This document shows positions 1-9,822 of a stretch of 64,000 nt of DNA, piece after piece. The position numbers were made by a program, and so were the translations under genes. Numbering within the stretch: the stretch's first letter is position 1; every line of letters starts with the position of its first letter. The DNA is from Sphingobium quisquiliarum P25. GTDB taxonomy: Bacteria > Pseudomonadota > Alphaproteobacteria > Sphingomonadales > Sphingomonadaceae. The notes under the pieces were generated by a model. That model ran no database searches. It was given only the letters and a program-made list of their open reading frames with translations, and was not told the origin of the DNA. The stretch is from positions 1 to 64,000 of the forward strand of contig NZ_ATHO01000162.1 in the NCBI RefSeq assembly GCF_000445065.1, in the 5' to 3' direction.

Positions 1-1275
1 GGTTTCCTGGCCAATTTGTGGGTTGGCGGCGACAAGACGCTGGCGAAGGATGTGGCGGGATATTTTCACCTTCTGGCCGACATCTTCCTTCACCTGATCA
101 AGATGATCATCGCGCCGCTGGTTTTTTCCACGCTGGTTGCTGGCATCGCCCATATGGGGGACAGCGCCGCGCTGGGGCGGATCGGCGGGCGGGCGCTCGC
201 CTGGTTCATCATCGCCAGCCTGATCTCGCTGACGCTGGGCCTCATCTTCGTCAATTTCTTCGCGCCGGGCGAAGGGCTGAACCTCGTCCGGTCGGGCGCG
301 GAATCGGGCGTGAACACCGAAGCGCTCAACTTCAAGGATTTCGTCCTGCACGTCTTCCCCACCTCCATGGTGGGGGCGATGGCGGAAAACTCCATCTTGC
401 AGATCGTCGTCTTCTCCCTGTTCGTGGGCGTGGCGCTGACCGCCATCGGCGACAGGGGCAAGCCGATCATCACCGTCATCGAAGCGATGGTCGAACTGAT
501 GCTGCAAGTGACCGGCTATGTCATGCGCATGGCCCCCTTCGCCGTGTTCGGCGCGCTGGCGTCGGCGATCACGACCGAAGGGCTGGGCGTGCTCAAGACC
601 TTCGGCGAGCTTGTCGGCGAATTCTACCTGTCGCTGTTCGCGCTCTGGATAATCCTGTGCTGCGCGGGCGCGCTGTTCCTGGGGCGGCGCATGGGCAAGC
701 TGCTCAAATATGTGCGCGAACCGCTGCTGATCGCCTTCTCCACCGCCTCGTCGGAAGCGGCTTACCCCAAGATGCTGGAGCAGCTCGACCGCTTCGGCGT
801 CCCCCGCCGCATCTACAGCTTCGTGCTGCCGCTGGGCTACAGCTTCAACCTGGACGGGTCGATGATGTATTCGACCTTCGCCACCATCTTCATCGCCCAG
901 GCCTATGGCATCGACCTGCCGATCGCGACGCAGATCACCATCCTGCTGGTGCTGATGGTGACCAGCAAGGGCATCGCCGCCGTTCCCCGCGCCTCCCTGG
1001 TGGTGGTGGCGGCGACGCTGGGCCAGTTCGACCTGCCGGTAGAGGGCATAGCCTTCATCCTGGCGGTCGATCACTTCATGGACATGGGCCGCACCGCCAC
1101 CAACGTGCTGGGCAACGCCATCGCCACATCCGTCATCACCAAATGGGAAGGCATGCTGGAGGTCGAGGAACCCGACTATGTCCCCCATCCCAAAGCCCCG
1201 GCCCACACACCCGCCCATGGCCGCGCCGGGCTGGAACTGGCATCCGACATGGTGGAGGACGACCGGCGGCGCTAA
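1..1275 (+). CDS. Dicarboxylate/amino acid:cation symporter (DctA-like), 5' end outside the window
   Basis: Inner-membrane secondary transporter of the DAACS (SLC1-like) family, importing a C4-dicarboxylate or acidic amino acid with Na+ or H+. The frame is open from base 1, so the start lies upstream; a TTG at 16 is only an internal codon. Family signatures are visible: the serine-rich hairpin STASSEAAYPKM, the TM7 motif NLDGSMMY, and in TM8 DMGRTATNVLGN. The last motif ends in GN, as I recall for C4-dicarboxylate carriers of the DctA type, where amino acid carriers have GD; this favours dicarboxylates but does not prove it. A second family member follows 93 bp downstream. Confidence 0.85.
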   Translation, partial: GFLANLWVGGDKTLAKDVAGYFHLLADIFLHLIKMIIAPLVFSTLVAGIAHMGDSAALGRIGGRALAWFIIASLISLTLGLIFVNFFAPGEGLNLVRSGAESGVNTEALNFKDFVLHVFPTSMVGAMAENSILQIVVFSLFVGVALTAIGDRGKPIITVIEAMVELMLQVTGYVMRMAPFAVFGALASAITTEGLGVLKTFGELVGEFYLSLFALWIILCCAGALFLGRRMGKLLKYVREPLLIAFSTASSEAAYPKMLEQLDRFGVPRRIYSFVLPLGYSFNLDGSMMYSTFATIFIAQAYGIDLPIATQITILLVLMVTSKGIAAVPRASLVVVAATLGQFDLPVEGIAFILAVDHFMDMGRTATNVLGNAIATSVITKWEGMLEVEEPDYVPHPKAPAHTPAHGRAGLELASDMVEDDRRR

Positions 1276-1368
1276 CCGGCCGGTCCGTCAGCCCGCCCGC
1301 ATCCGCCCCGCTGCAACATTAGGCACGGTCAGCGGTTCATCGAAGATGCGCACCTCGGCAGGCACATC

Positions 1369-2685
1369 ATGACGCGCGCGGGCAAGGCCGCCTTCTCCCT
1401 GCAATGGCAGATGCTGGCGGGCTTTCTCGCGGGGCTGGTCCTTGGCCTGATCGTCCATGCGAGCGCGCGGGACGCGGCTTGGGTCGATCATGTCACCACC
1501 TATGTGACGGGCCCGATCGGGCAAATCTTCCTGCGGCTGCTGTTCATGCTGGTCATCCCCCTGCTGGTCTCGGCACTGATCGTCGGCATCGCGGAAATGG
1601 GGGAGATGCGCGCGCTGCGGCGGGTTGGGCTCAAGACGCTTCTCTACACGCTGCTGGTGTCCAGCATCGCGGTCGCCATCAGCCTCGCCGTGGTCAACCT
1701 GCTGCGCCCCGGCGCGGGTGTCGATCCGGTTCAGGCGCAGGCGATGCTGGACAATGCCGGAGCAGGCGCGCACGCCATATTGGCGCGGGGCGGCGAAACG
1801 CCCCAGGGGATGAACGCCCTGATCGCGATGGTGCCCGACAACATCATCAGGGCGATGGCGGACAACGACATATTGGCCGTGATGGTCTTCGCCCTGTTCT
1901 TCGGCATCGGCCTGGTGCTGGTGCGCACCGACCACACCAGACGGCTGCTGTCGGCGATGGAAGGGCTGTTCGAAGTCACCATGCGGCTGATGGGGCTGGT
2001 CATCCGGCTCGCGCCCGTCGCCATCGCCTGCTTCATGTTCAACCTTGCCGCGCAGTTCGGATGGGAATTGCTGGAGCGCCTGTCCGCCTATGTCGGCGTG
2101 GTGGTGCTGGCGCTGGCCCTCCAGATGATCGGCGTCTATTCGCTGCTGCTCGCCCTTATCGCGCGGCGTTCGCCGCTGGCCTTCTTCGCGGCCGCGCAGG
2201 AGGCGATGGTGATGGCCTTCGCCACGGCGTCGTCCAATGCGACGCTGCCCACCGCCATCCGCGTAGCGGAGGAAAAGCTGCACCTGCCCCGCCGCATCGC
2301 CCGCTTCGTGCTGACGATCGGCGCGACGGCGAACCAGAATGGAACCGCGATGTTCGAAGGCATCACGGTGCTTTTCCTCGCGCAATTCTTCGGCATCGAA
2401 CTGGATTGGGCGCAGCAGTTGATGGTGATGCTGGTGTGCATCCTTGGCGGCGTTGGAACCGCGGGGGTTCCGGCCGGATCGCTTCCGGTCGTGGCGATGA
2501 TCCTGGGCATGGTGGGCGTGCCGCCCGAAGGCATCGGACTGGTGCTGGGGGTGGACCGCCTGCTCGATATGTGCCGCACGACGCTGAATGTCACGGGCGA
2601 TCTGGTGGCGGCGACGGTCATCGCCTCGGGCGAGCCGCCCGAAAGCGTCAGCGCGCCGCCTTCGCCGCCTCCGCCCACCAGATGA
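1369..2685 (+). CDS. Dicarboxylate/amino acid:cation symporter, second paralogue
   Basis: A 438-aa DAACS-family symporter with about eight hydrophobic segments. It carries STASSNATLPTA-type hairpin residues (ATASSNATLPTA), the TM7 motif NQNGTAMFEG and the TM8 motif DMCRTTLNVTGD. The NVTGD ending matches amino-acid (glutamate/aspartate or neutral) carriers better than the GN ending of its upstream neighbour, so the two probably differ in substrate; this is inference from motif differences. The two may be co-transcribed. Its 3' end overlaps the convergent FMN reductase gene by 38 bp. Confidence 0.88.
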   Translation: MTRAGKAAFSLQWQMLAGFLAGLVLGLIVHASARDAAWVDHVTTYVTGPIGQIFLRLLFMLVIPLLVSALIVGIAEMGEMRALRRVGLKTLLYTLLVSSIAVAISLAVVNLLRPGAGVDPVQAQAMLDNAGAGAHAILARGGETPQGMNALIAMVPDNIIRAMADNDILAVMVFALFFGIGLVLVRTDHTRRLLSAMEGLFEVTMRLMGLVIRLAPVAIACFMFNLAAQFGWELLERLSAYVGVVVLALALQMIGVYSLLLALIARRSPLAFFAAAQEAMVMAFATASSNATLPTAIRVAEEKLHLPRRIARFVLTIGATANQNGTAMFEGITVLFLAQFFGIELDWAQQLMVMLVCILGGVGTAGVPAGSLPVVAMILGMVGVPPEGIGLVLGVDRLLDMCRTTLNVTGDLVAATVIASGEPPESVSAPPSPPPPTR

Positions 2686-3217
2686 GGCTGCTGGCAAAAC
2701 CGGAAAAGCCGCGTTCGAGCGCCGCGCCTGCGTCGCCTTGCGGTTGGCCCTGCTCATCGATCGTCTGGCCGATCTGACCGGCGCTCAGCCGTTCGGGGAT
2801 GACGGCCATGCCCATGGCGGACAGAGTCACCGTCCAGTCGGCATGGCTGTTCACCCCGGCATAGCGGCCCGCCGAATAGCTGGCGATACCGGCGGGGCGG
2901 CGGTCGAATTCCTTGAGATAATGGTCGACCAGATTCTTGAGCCCCGGCTGGATGCCGCGATTATATTCGCCCGCGACAAAGACGAAGGCGTCGGCGGCGG
3001 TCAGGCGTGCCGCAAGCGCGCTCATCGCTTCGGGCGCTTCGCCGGGCGCATAGTCGCTATAGCGCTGGTCGAGCATGGGGAGGCCCACCTGCATCGCATC
3101 CACAAGCTCAGCCTTGTGGCCGAGCTTCTGAAAGCCGCCGACAAGATAGCCGGCAAGGCGGATACCCACGCGATTGCGGCGGTAGGAACCGTAGAGGACG
3201 AGGATGTCGAGGGACAT
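2648..3217 (-). CDS. NADPH-dependent FMN reductase family protein
   Basis: A 189-aa flavodoxin-like reductase (ChrR/ArsH/YieF type), probably a cytosolic NAD(P)H:quinone or azo/metal reductase. Near the N-terminus ILVLYGSYRRNRVG forms the FMN phosphate loop. EYNRGIQPGLKNLVD matches the family's conserved E-Y-N-x-x-x-x-P-x-x-K-N-x-x-D motif. The ATG at 3217 is chosen because the alignable protein starts there and GGAG lies just upstream; an upstream in-frame start would add 12 unconserved residues. Convergent with the symporter gene. Confidence 0.85.
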   Translation of the reverse strand: MSLDILVLYGSYRRNRVGIRLAGYLVGGFQKLGHKAELVDAMQVGLPMLDQRYSDYAPGEAPEAMSALAARLTAADAFVFVAGEYNRGIQPGLKNLVDHYLKEFDRRPAGIASYSAGRYAGVNSHADWTVTLSAMGMAVIPERLSAGQIGQTIDEQGQPQGDAGAALERGFSGFASSLIWWAEAAKAAR

Positions 3218-3346
3218 GACAGGCTCCGTTGCTGGGCACGCGTTCGCCCGCAACGGTAGAGAATAGCGCTACCTCCAGCAATGGCACTGGCCGGGACCCG
3301 GCGTGGCCGAGGCTCATCCGACCGGCGAATCCGCTTTTCAGGTTTC

Positions 3347-3418
3347 GCGCAGAGCCCGCAGAGACGCAGAGCGATTGCGTCCCGTCACCAAACTCTGCGC
3401 CTTCTGCGGGCTCTGCGC
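3347..3418. repeat. Extragenic palindrome A1 (GCGCAGAG...CTCTGCGC)
   Basis: Imperfect inverted repeat with arms of about 25 bp built from GCAGAG/CGCAGA units (left arm 3347-3371, right arm 3393-3418). It lies in the 403-bp gene-free gap between 3218 and 3620. It belongs to the same family as 3421-3566 and 11435-11520. Role unknown; a REP-like mobile palindrome or bidirectional terminator is possible. Confidence 0.7.
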
Positions 3419-3420
3419 GC

Positions 3421-3566
3421 ATTTATTTCACGCGGAGGCGCGGAGATGCTGCGTGCGGCACCATCGTCCGTCTTTCTCCCCTCGCCTCCAAATGCATGCT
3501 TTATTGGAAGCGCTACGCGGGCCTTCCAATCACTCCGCGTCTCCGCGCCTCCGCGTGAAAATAAAT
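3421..3566. repeat. Extragenic palindrome A2 with nested hairpin
   Basis: The outer arms at about 3421-3449 and 3534-3566 are inverted copies of TTTATTTCACGCGGAGGCGC. A second perfect hairpin, ATTGGAAG...CTTCCAAT (3503-3530), is nested inside. Directly adjacent to palindrome A1. No coding potential was seen. Confidence 0.68.
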
Positions 3567-3620
3567 TCTGAGCGCTAACATCAGCAGCCCGCCCGCCGAG
3601 CCAATGACGAACGAAAGCTC

Positions 3621-3803
3621 CTACCGCAGCTTGGCGATGGAAAGCCCATCCTGCTTGGCACGGGCCTTCACTGACTCCTCGCTGCGGGTCAGCGCCTTGG
3701 CGATCGCCTTGAGCGCCATGCCCTTCTTGGCCAGCGTGTGCAGCTTTTGCAGCTCGTCCGCTGTCCAGGGCTGCTTGTGACGCTCGAATCGTTTGTCAGT
3801 CAT
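3621..3803 (-). CDS. Small SANT/Myb-like helix-turn-helix protein, 60 aa
   Basis: A basic 60-residue protein. The run PWTADELQKLHTLAKKGMA followed by LKAIAKALTRSEESVKARA reads as a tri-helical SANT/Myb-like or HTH DNA-binding fold, with 'W-T-x-x-E' at the start as in SANT domains. Similar tiny proteins are, as far as I recall, common in Rhizobiales and sphingomonads without a proven role. It sits between two palindromic repeat regions. Function unknown. Confidence 0.65.
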   Translation of the reverse strand: MTDKRFERHKQPWTADELQKLHTLAKKGMALKAIAKALTRSEESVKARAKQDGLSIAKLR

Positions 3804-3810
3804 GGCATAA

Positions 3811-3952
3811 GCATGTGTGGATATTCAGTTCAGGGCGAGGCGAAAATGCCGGGGTTCGAGAACCGGCGCGCAGCGTGCTTCCGGCACGTGAGCACCGGAA
3901 GCGCAGAAAACTGGCATTTGCAGCCTCGCGCTGAGCTGAATAGCCGCACATG

Positions 3953-3953
<1 letters not shown>
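3811..3953. repeat. 143-bp imperfect palindrome between purA and the 60-aa gene
   Basis: The outer arms pair GCATGTGTGGATATTCAG (from 3811) with its near-perfect inverse ending at 3953. The arms continue for about 40 bp each (GGCGAGGC...AATGCC against GGCATT...GCCTCGC). An inner perfect hairpin, GCTTCCGG...CCGGAAGC, occupies 3877-3902. It starts just beyond the 60-aa gene and ends on the purA stop codon. It could be a bidirectional terminator, a structured RNA or a mobile palindrome; nothing in the sequence decides between them. Confidence 0.7.
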
Positions 3954-5242
<1,289 letters not shown>

Positions 5243-5396
5243 AGATACAGTCCTCCGCCCGCCGCGCGGACCGGCCATGCCCTTCGACGGGACTCGGCAT
5301 GCCGGTGGGATCAAGTTGGGCGCGAACGCCTCATGCGGGCCGCGCGTTAGCCCTGTGAGCGTGACGCGTCAAGCGTGCTGCGGTGCAACCGATCGT

Positions 5397-5470
5397 CCGT
5401 TCGTTTCGAGCATGGTCGAGAAACGCAAGAACAGCGCTTGCCGCTTCTCGACTACGTTCGGAGCGAACGG
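5397..5470. repeat. Sphingomonad palindrome B1 (CCGTTCG...CGAACGG)
   Basis: About 30-bp imperfect inverted arms flanking a short loop, starting CCGTTCGTTTCGAGC and ending GTTCGGAGCGAACGG. It occupies most of the purA-hisZ gap. Same family as 6649-6716 and 8343-8440. Confidence 0.75.
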
Positions 5471-5477
5471 GGCAGAA

Positions 5478-6608
5478 TCAATAAGACCGGGGCTCCTCCC
5501 CATCCAGCCAATGCGTACAGCGTAGCGCCTCGCCATTTTCCTGCCCCGTGAGCGCGGCGACCGTCTGCCAGCCCTCTCCGCGAAGTTGCGCGGCGCGACT
5601 TTGATCATGGTGGAGGGGCAGAAAGAGCCGCCTGGGCGCCTCCGCACCGAACCCCGCGTCGATCAGCGGATCGGGGTAGAGGGAAAAACCCATGGCGGGT
5701 TCATCCGAACCGTCGGCGCGGGTGATGGCGTAGCTGCCGCCCCGGCCGATCTCGCCGGTGAAACCTTCCGCGAAGATCGAGAAGCCGAACCAGTTCTGAT
5801 ATTCGAAGCCATGACGCTCGGTGGGATCGAGCGTCAGGGTGATATCCCAGCCGATCGGCTTTGCGATGGCTCGCAGACCAGCGATACGGCTGTCGATCGC
5901 ACCGCCGAGCCGGGCGTTGAGCGCTTCGAGCTTTTCCATCGCGGGATGGAAGGGCCCGGCTGCCTCGATCAGCGGGAGATAGGCGGCGGCGGCCGGGCTG
6001 ATCGCGGCGAGCGCGCCTGCATCCTTGGCGTCCAGTTCGGCGCGGACAGCCTCGATTTCTTCTGGCGCGAGCGGGAGCGGACCGGCGGCAAGCCCATCAA
6101 TCAGGTCCGGCAGGGTGAAGTCGATGGTGATGCCGGTGACGCCCGCAGCCTGAAGGGCTTCGATCGCGACGTTGACGATCTCCACCGCCGCCGCGCTGCT
6201 GTCGCTGCCGATGAGTTCAGCGCCTACCTGAAGGCGTTCGCGTTCGGGGCGGAGCTGATTCGCGCGCAAACGGATGACTGGGCCTCCATAGGAGAGGCGC
6301 AGCGGGCGCGGCGCGCTGGCGAGGCGGGTGGCGGCGATGCGGCCAACCTGCGCCGTCATGTCGGGGCGGAGCGCCAGACTGCGCTGCGACACGGGGTCGA
6401 CGGCGCGGACCAGATCCTGCGCGCGCATGGATTTGAGGCGGCCGACGAGCGTTTCCTCAAACTCGGCGAGCGGGGGCATGACACGCTCATAGCCATGGGC
6501 GGCGACCGTATCGAGCACGCGGCGCGCAAGCCGCGCGGAGGCTTCGGCCTGCGGCGGCAGGCGGTCGGAGAGCCCTTCGGGAAGGAGGCCGGGGGGGATG
6601 CTGGTCAT
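5478..6608 (-). CDS. hisZ: ATP phosphoribosyltransferase regulatory subunit (HisRS paralogue)
   Basis: A class II aaRS-like paralogue of HisRS that forms a complex with short-form HisG for the first step of histidine synthesis; it has no tRNA-charging role. At 376 aa it has the usual length and lacks the C-terminal anticodon-binding domain of HisRS. RPDMTAQVGRIAATR (motif 2-like) and GRGGSYAI are visible. ATG 6608 (MTSIPPGLLP) is chosen over an upstream start seven residues earlier. The hisZ-purA pairing is, as I recall, usual in alphaproteobacteria. Palindromes B1 and B2 flank it. Confidence 0.9.
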   Translation of the reverse strand: MTSIPPGLLPEGLSDRLPPQAEASARLARRVLDTVAAHGYERVMPPLAEFEETLVGRLKSMRAQDLVRAVDPVSQRSLALRPDMTAQVGRIAATRLASAPRPLRLSYGGPVIRLRANQLRPERERLQVGAELIGSDSSAAAVEIVNVAIEALQAAGVTGITIDFTLPDLIDGLAAGPLPLAPEEIEAVRAELDAKDAGALAAISPAAAAYLPLIEAAGPFHPAMEKLEALNARLGGAIDSRIAGLRAIAKPIGWDITLTLDPTERHGFEYQNWFGFSIFAEGFTGEIGRGGSYAITRADGSDEPAMGFSLYPDPLIDAGFGAEAPRRLFLPLHHDQSRAAQLRGEGWQTVAALTGQENGEALRCTHWLDGEEPRSY

Positions 6609-6648
6609 GGGCTGGCCTTTAGGCAACATCGGCCAGATTATCCAGCCT

Positions 6649-6716
6649 CCGTTCAGTTCGAGCTGGTCGAGAAGCGGTCAGAGCAACCGTTTCTCGACTT
6701 CGCTCGAAACGAACGG
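6649..6716. repeat. Sphingomonad palindrome B2
   Basis: An inverted repeat from CCGTTCAGTTCGAGCTGG to TCGCTCGAAACGAACGG with arms of about 30 bp. It fills the gap between serA (end 6732) and hisZ (start 6608). Confidence 0.75.
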
Positions 6717-6731
6717 GGATCAGGAGATAGT

Positions 6732-8312
6732 TCAGGCGAAGCGCAGCAGTTTCACCGTCTTCACGCCTGTGAGCTTGCAGATGTCGGCAAGCACTTCCTC
6801 GCTCACCGCGCCATCGACCGAGAGCAGCAGCACCGCTTCGCCACCCTGATTGCGGCGGCCAAGGTGGAAGGTGCCGATGTTGACATTGGCCTCGCCCAGC
6901 GTCGAACCCAGGCGGCCGATGAAGCCGGGCGCGTCCTGATTGACGATGTAGAGCATGTGCCCAGCAAGGTCGGCTTCCACCTTGATGCCGAACAGTTCGA
7001 CCAGGCGCGGCTGCGCATTGCCGAACAGCGTGCCCGCGACCGACTTGTCGCCAGCCTCCGTCTTGACCGTCACGCGGACGAGGGTCTGATAGTCGCCCTC
7101 GCGATCGTGACGCACTTCGCGCACGTCAAGGCCGCGTTCCTTCGCCAGGAAGGGCGCGTTGACCATGTTCACCGTGTCCGAATAGACGCGCATCAGACCA
7201 GCCAGCACCGCAGCGGTGATCGGCTTCTGGTTGAGTTCGGCGGCATGACCTTCGACCTCGACCGAAACGCCCTGGATCTTGTCGCCTTCCAACTGGCCAA
7301 CGAGGCTGCCCAGTTCCTCCGCCAGAGCCATGTAAGGCTTGAGCTTCGGGGCTTCCTCGGCCGACAGGCTGGGCACGTTCAGCGCGTTGGTGATGCCGCC
7401 GTCGAGCAGATAGTCGCTAAGCTGCTCGGCCACCTGGAGCGCCACGTTCACCTGCGCCTCGTCGGTCGACGCGCCCAGATGCGGGGTGCAGATGAAGTTG
7501 GGCGTGCCGAACAGCGGCGATTCCTTGGCCGGTTCAGTCGCGAACACGTCAAGCGCGGCGCCAGCGACATGGCCCGAATCCAGCGCTTCCTTGAGCGCGG
7601 CTTCATCCACCAGACCGCCACGGGCGCAGTTGATGATGCGCACGCCCTTCTTGGTCTTGGCGAGATTTTCCTTGCTGAGGATGTTGCGGGTCTGATCGGT
7701 CAGCGGCGTGTGCAGCGTGATGAAGTCCGCCTTCGCCAGCAGCGTGTCGAGATCGGCCTTTTCCACGCCCATTTCCACGGCGCGTTCCGGCGTCAGGAAA
7801 GGATCGAAGGCGACGACCTTCATCTTGAGGCCGAGCGCGCGGCTGGCGACGATCGAGCCGATATTGCCCGCGCCGATCAGGCCCAGCGTCTTGCCGGTGA
7901 CTTCAACGCCCATGAAGCCGTTCTTCGGCCACAGACCCTGCTGGGTCTGGGCATTGGCTTCGGGGAGCTGGCGAGCCAGCGCGAACATCAGCGCAATGGC
8001 ATGTTCGGCGGTTGTGATCGAGTTGCCGAACGGGGTGTTCATGACGATCACGCCCTTGGCCGAAGCCGCCGGAATATCGACATTATCGACGCCAATGCCC
8101 GCGCGGCCGATGACCTTGAGGTTGGTTGCGGCGTCAAGAATATCCTTGGTGACCTTGGTCGAGCTGCGGATGGCGAGGCCGTCATATTGGCCGATGATCG
8201 CCTTCAACTCTTCCGGGGTCTGGCCGGTAATCTCGTCAACCTCGATCCCGCGTTCACGGAAGATCGCGGCGGCGCGGGGGTCCATCTTGTCGGAAATGAG
8301 TACCTTGGGCAT
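6732..8312 (-). CDS. serA: D-3-phosphoglycerate dehydrogenase
   Basis: Oxidises 3-phosphoglycerate to 3-phosphohydroxypyruvate with NAD+, the first step of serine synthesis. The 526-aa length fits the long (type 1) form: substrate and NAD domains, an intervening domain, and a C-terminal ACT domain that usually gives serine feedback. The NAD motif LGLIGAGNIGSIVA is present, as are NCARGGLVDE and the His region CTPHLGAST. ATG 8312 has AAGGAG 7 nt upstream; the upstream in-frame extension only translates palindrome B3. serC lies directly upstream. Confidence 0.96.
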   Translation of the reverse strand: MPKVLISDKMDPRAAAIFRERGIEVDEITGQTPEELKAIIGQYDGLAIRSSTKVTKDILDAATNLKVIGRAGIGVDNVDIPAASAKGVIVMNTPFGNSITTAEHAIALMFALARQLPEANAQTQQGLWPKNGFMGVEVTGKTLGLIGAGNIGSIVASRALGLKMKVVAFDPFLTPERAVEMGVEKADLDTLLAKADFITLHTPLTDQTRNILSKENLAKTKKGVRIINCARGGLVDEAALKEALDSGHVAGAALDVFATEPAKESPLFGTPNFICTPHLGASTDEAQVNVALQVAEQLSDYLLDGGITNALNVPSLSAEEAPKLKPYMALAEELGSLVGQLEGDKIQGVSVEVEGHAAELNQKPITAAVLAGLMRVYSDTVNMVNAPFLAKERGLDVREVRHDREGDYQTLVRVTVKTEAGDKSVAGTLFGNAQPRLVELFGIKVEADLAGHMLYIVNQDAPGFIGRLGSTLGEANVNIGTFHLGRRNQGGEAVLLLSVDGAVSEEVLADICKLTGVKTVKLLRFA

Positions 8313-8342
8313 GGGAATGCTCCTTACTGGAATATGGGAAAG

Positions 8343-8440
8343 CCGTTCGGGCTGAGCAAAGTCGAAGCCTTCAACTGAGCGAAGCGAAGTGGCCTCCCCA
8401 ATGGTCGGCCAAGCCCTTCGACTTCGCTCAGGGCGAACGG
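8343..8440. repeat. Sphingomonad palindrome B3
   Basis: Inverted arms beginning CCGTTCGGGCTGAGCAAAG and ending CTTCGCTCAGGGCGAACGG, with a spacer of about 40 bp. It lies in the serC-serA gap. If translated on the minus strand it gives the VRPERSRRA-like peptide often seen as a spurious N-terminal extension in sphingomonad annotations. Confidence 0.78.
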
Positions 8441-8452
8441 AATTAGGAGATG

Positions 8453-9616
8453 TTAAGCAGCCTTGGCCGTTGCATAGGCCCAATCGAGCCACGGACCCAG
8501 CGCCTCGATATCGGCGGTTTCGACCGTCGCGCCGCACCAGATGCGCAGGCCTGCCGGAGCGTCGCGATAACCAGCGACGTCATAGGCGGCGCCTTCCTTT
8601 TCCAGCAGGCCAGCCATGCTCTTGATGAAGGCTTCGTCCGCCCCCTCGACCGTCAGGCAGACGCTGGTGGTCGAACGGGTCGCAGGATCGGCGGCGAGAT
8701 GGCCGAGCCAGTCGCGCTCCTCGACGATCTTGTTCAACGCCGCCGCATTGGCGTTGCTGCGCGCGATCAGGCCTTTGAGGCCGCCCAGAGACTTGCCCCA
8801 TTCAAGCGCGAAGATCGCGTCCTCGACCGCCAGCATGGAGGGCGTGTTGATCGTCTCGCCCTTGAAAATGCCTTCGGCGAGCTTGCCCTTCGCCATCAGG
8901 CGGAAAACCTTCGGCAGCGGCCAGGACGGAGTATGGGTTTCGAGCCGCTCGACCGCGCGCGGGCCGAGGATCAGCACGCCGTGGCCACCCTCACCGCCCA
9001 GCACCTTCTGCCAGGAAAAGGTGGCGACGTCGATCTTGGTCCAGTCGATCTCATAGGCGAAGACGCCGCTGGTGGCGTCGGCAAAGGTCAGGCCTTCACG
9101 CGTCGCAGGAATCCAGTCGGCGTTCGGCACGCGCACGCCGGAGGTGGTGCCGTTCCAGGTGAACAGCACGTCGTTGGAGAAATCGACGGTGGAAAGGTCG
9201 GGCAGCTGGCCATAGTCAGCGCGAATGATCGTCGGGTCGAGCTTCAACTGCTTGGCGGCGTCCGTCACCCAGCCTTCGCCGAAGCTCTCCCAGGCGAGCG
9301 TCGTGACGGGGCGGGCGCCCAGCATCGTCCACATCGCCATTTCGAAGGCGCCGGTGTCGGAACCGGGAACGATGCCGATGCGGTGGGTGTCGGGCAGGTT
9401 CAGCAGCTCGCGCATCAGGTCGATGCAGTAGCCGAGGCGGGCCTTGCCGATCTTGGCGCGATGCGAGCGGCCGAGGGATTCAGCGCTCAGCTTGCCGGCG
9501 CTCCAGCCCGGAGGCTTGGCGCAAGGACCCGAAGAAAAATAGGGGCGAGCCGGCTTGGTGGCGGGCTTGGCCGCGGCGGGCGCAAGAGTGGCGTCGGCAG
9601 CAGTCGTATCAGTCAT
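8453..9616 (-). CDS. serC: Phosphoserine aminotransferase
   Basis: PLP-dependent class V aminotransferase converting 3-phosphohydroxypyruvate and glutamate to phosphoserine. 387 aa, matching the longer alphaproteobacterial form. RPYFSSGPCAKPPGW at about residue 24 starts the conserved part, and the PLP lysine is in FSWQKVLGGEGGHGV. ATG 9616 has AAGGAG upstream. First gene of the serC-serA-hisZ-purA array. Confidence 0.95.
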   Translation of the reverse strand: MTDTTAADATLAPAAAKPATKPARPYFSSGPCAKPPGWSAGKLSAESLGRSHRAKIGKARLGYCIDLMRELLNLPDTHRIGIVPGSDTGAFEMAMWTMLGARPVTTLAWESFGEGWVTDAAKQLKLDPTIIRADYGQLPDLSTVDFSNDVLFTWNGTTSGVRVPNADWIPATREGLTFADATSGVFAYEIDWTKIDVATFSWQKVLGGEGGHGVLILGPRAVERLETHTPSWPLPKVFRLMAKGKLAEGIFKGETINTPSMLAVEDAIFALEWGKSLGGLKGLIARSNANAAALNKIVEERDWLGHLAADPATRSTTSVCLTVEGADEAFIKSMAGLLEKEGAAYDVAGYRDAPAGLRIWCGATVETADIEALGPWLDWAYATAKAA

Positions 9617-9822
9617 GTAATGCGTCTCCTTGCAGAGAGCACGCGCGGCGTTGGGACCGCGTGGCCCGGCGGCCGCTCTAAAGACCGCCGGGCAAGAGTC
9701 AAGCCGCCAAAGAGTCCAATCGACGCTCTGGATGCGATGAACCGTTGCGCTTGTTAACCCACAGGATAGCAGAGCATGGTAAATGGTCGCTCATGAAAGA
9801 GCGGGCTTGGGGGAAAGCGGTA

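Noticed and set aside
1288-2757. A 489-codon minus-strand open frame opposite the second symporter
   Set aside because: Arg/Gln/His-rich composition with no domain; a shadow of the symporter gene.
5586-8378. A 930-codon plus-strand open frame across hisZ and serA
   Set aside because: It is antisense to two well-conserved genes, low in typical protein composition, and arises from the high GC third-position bias of those genes.
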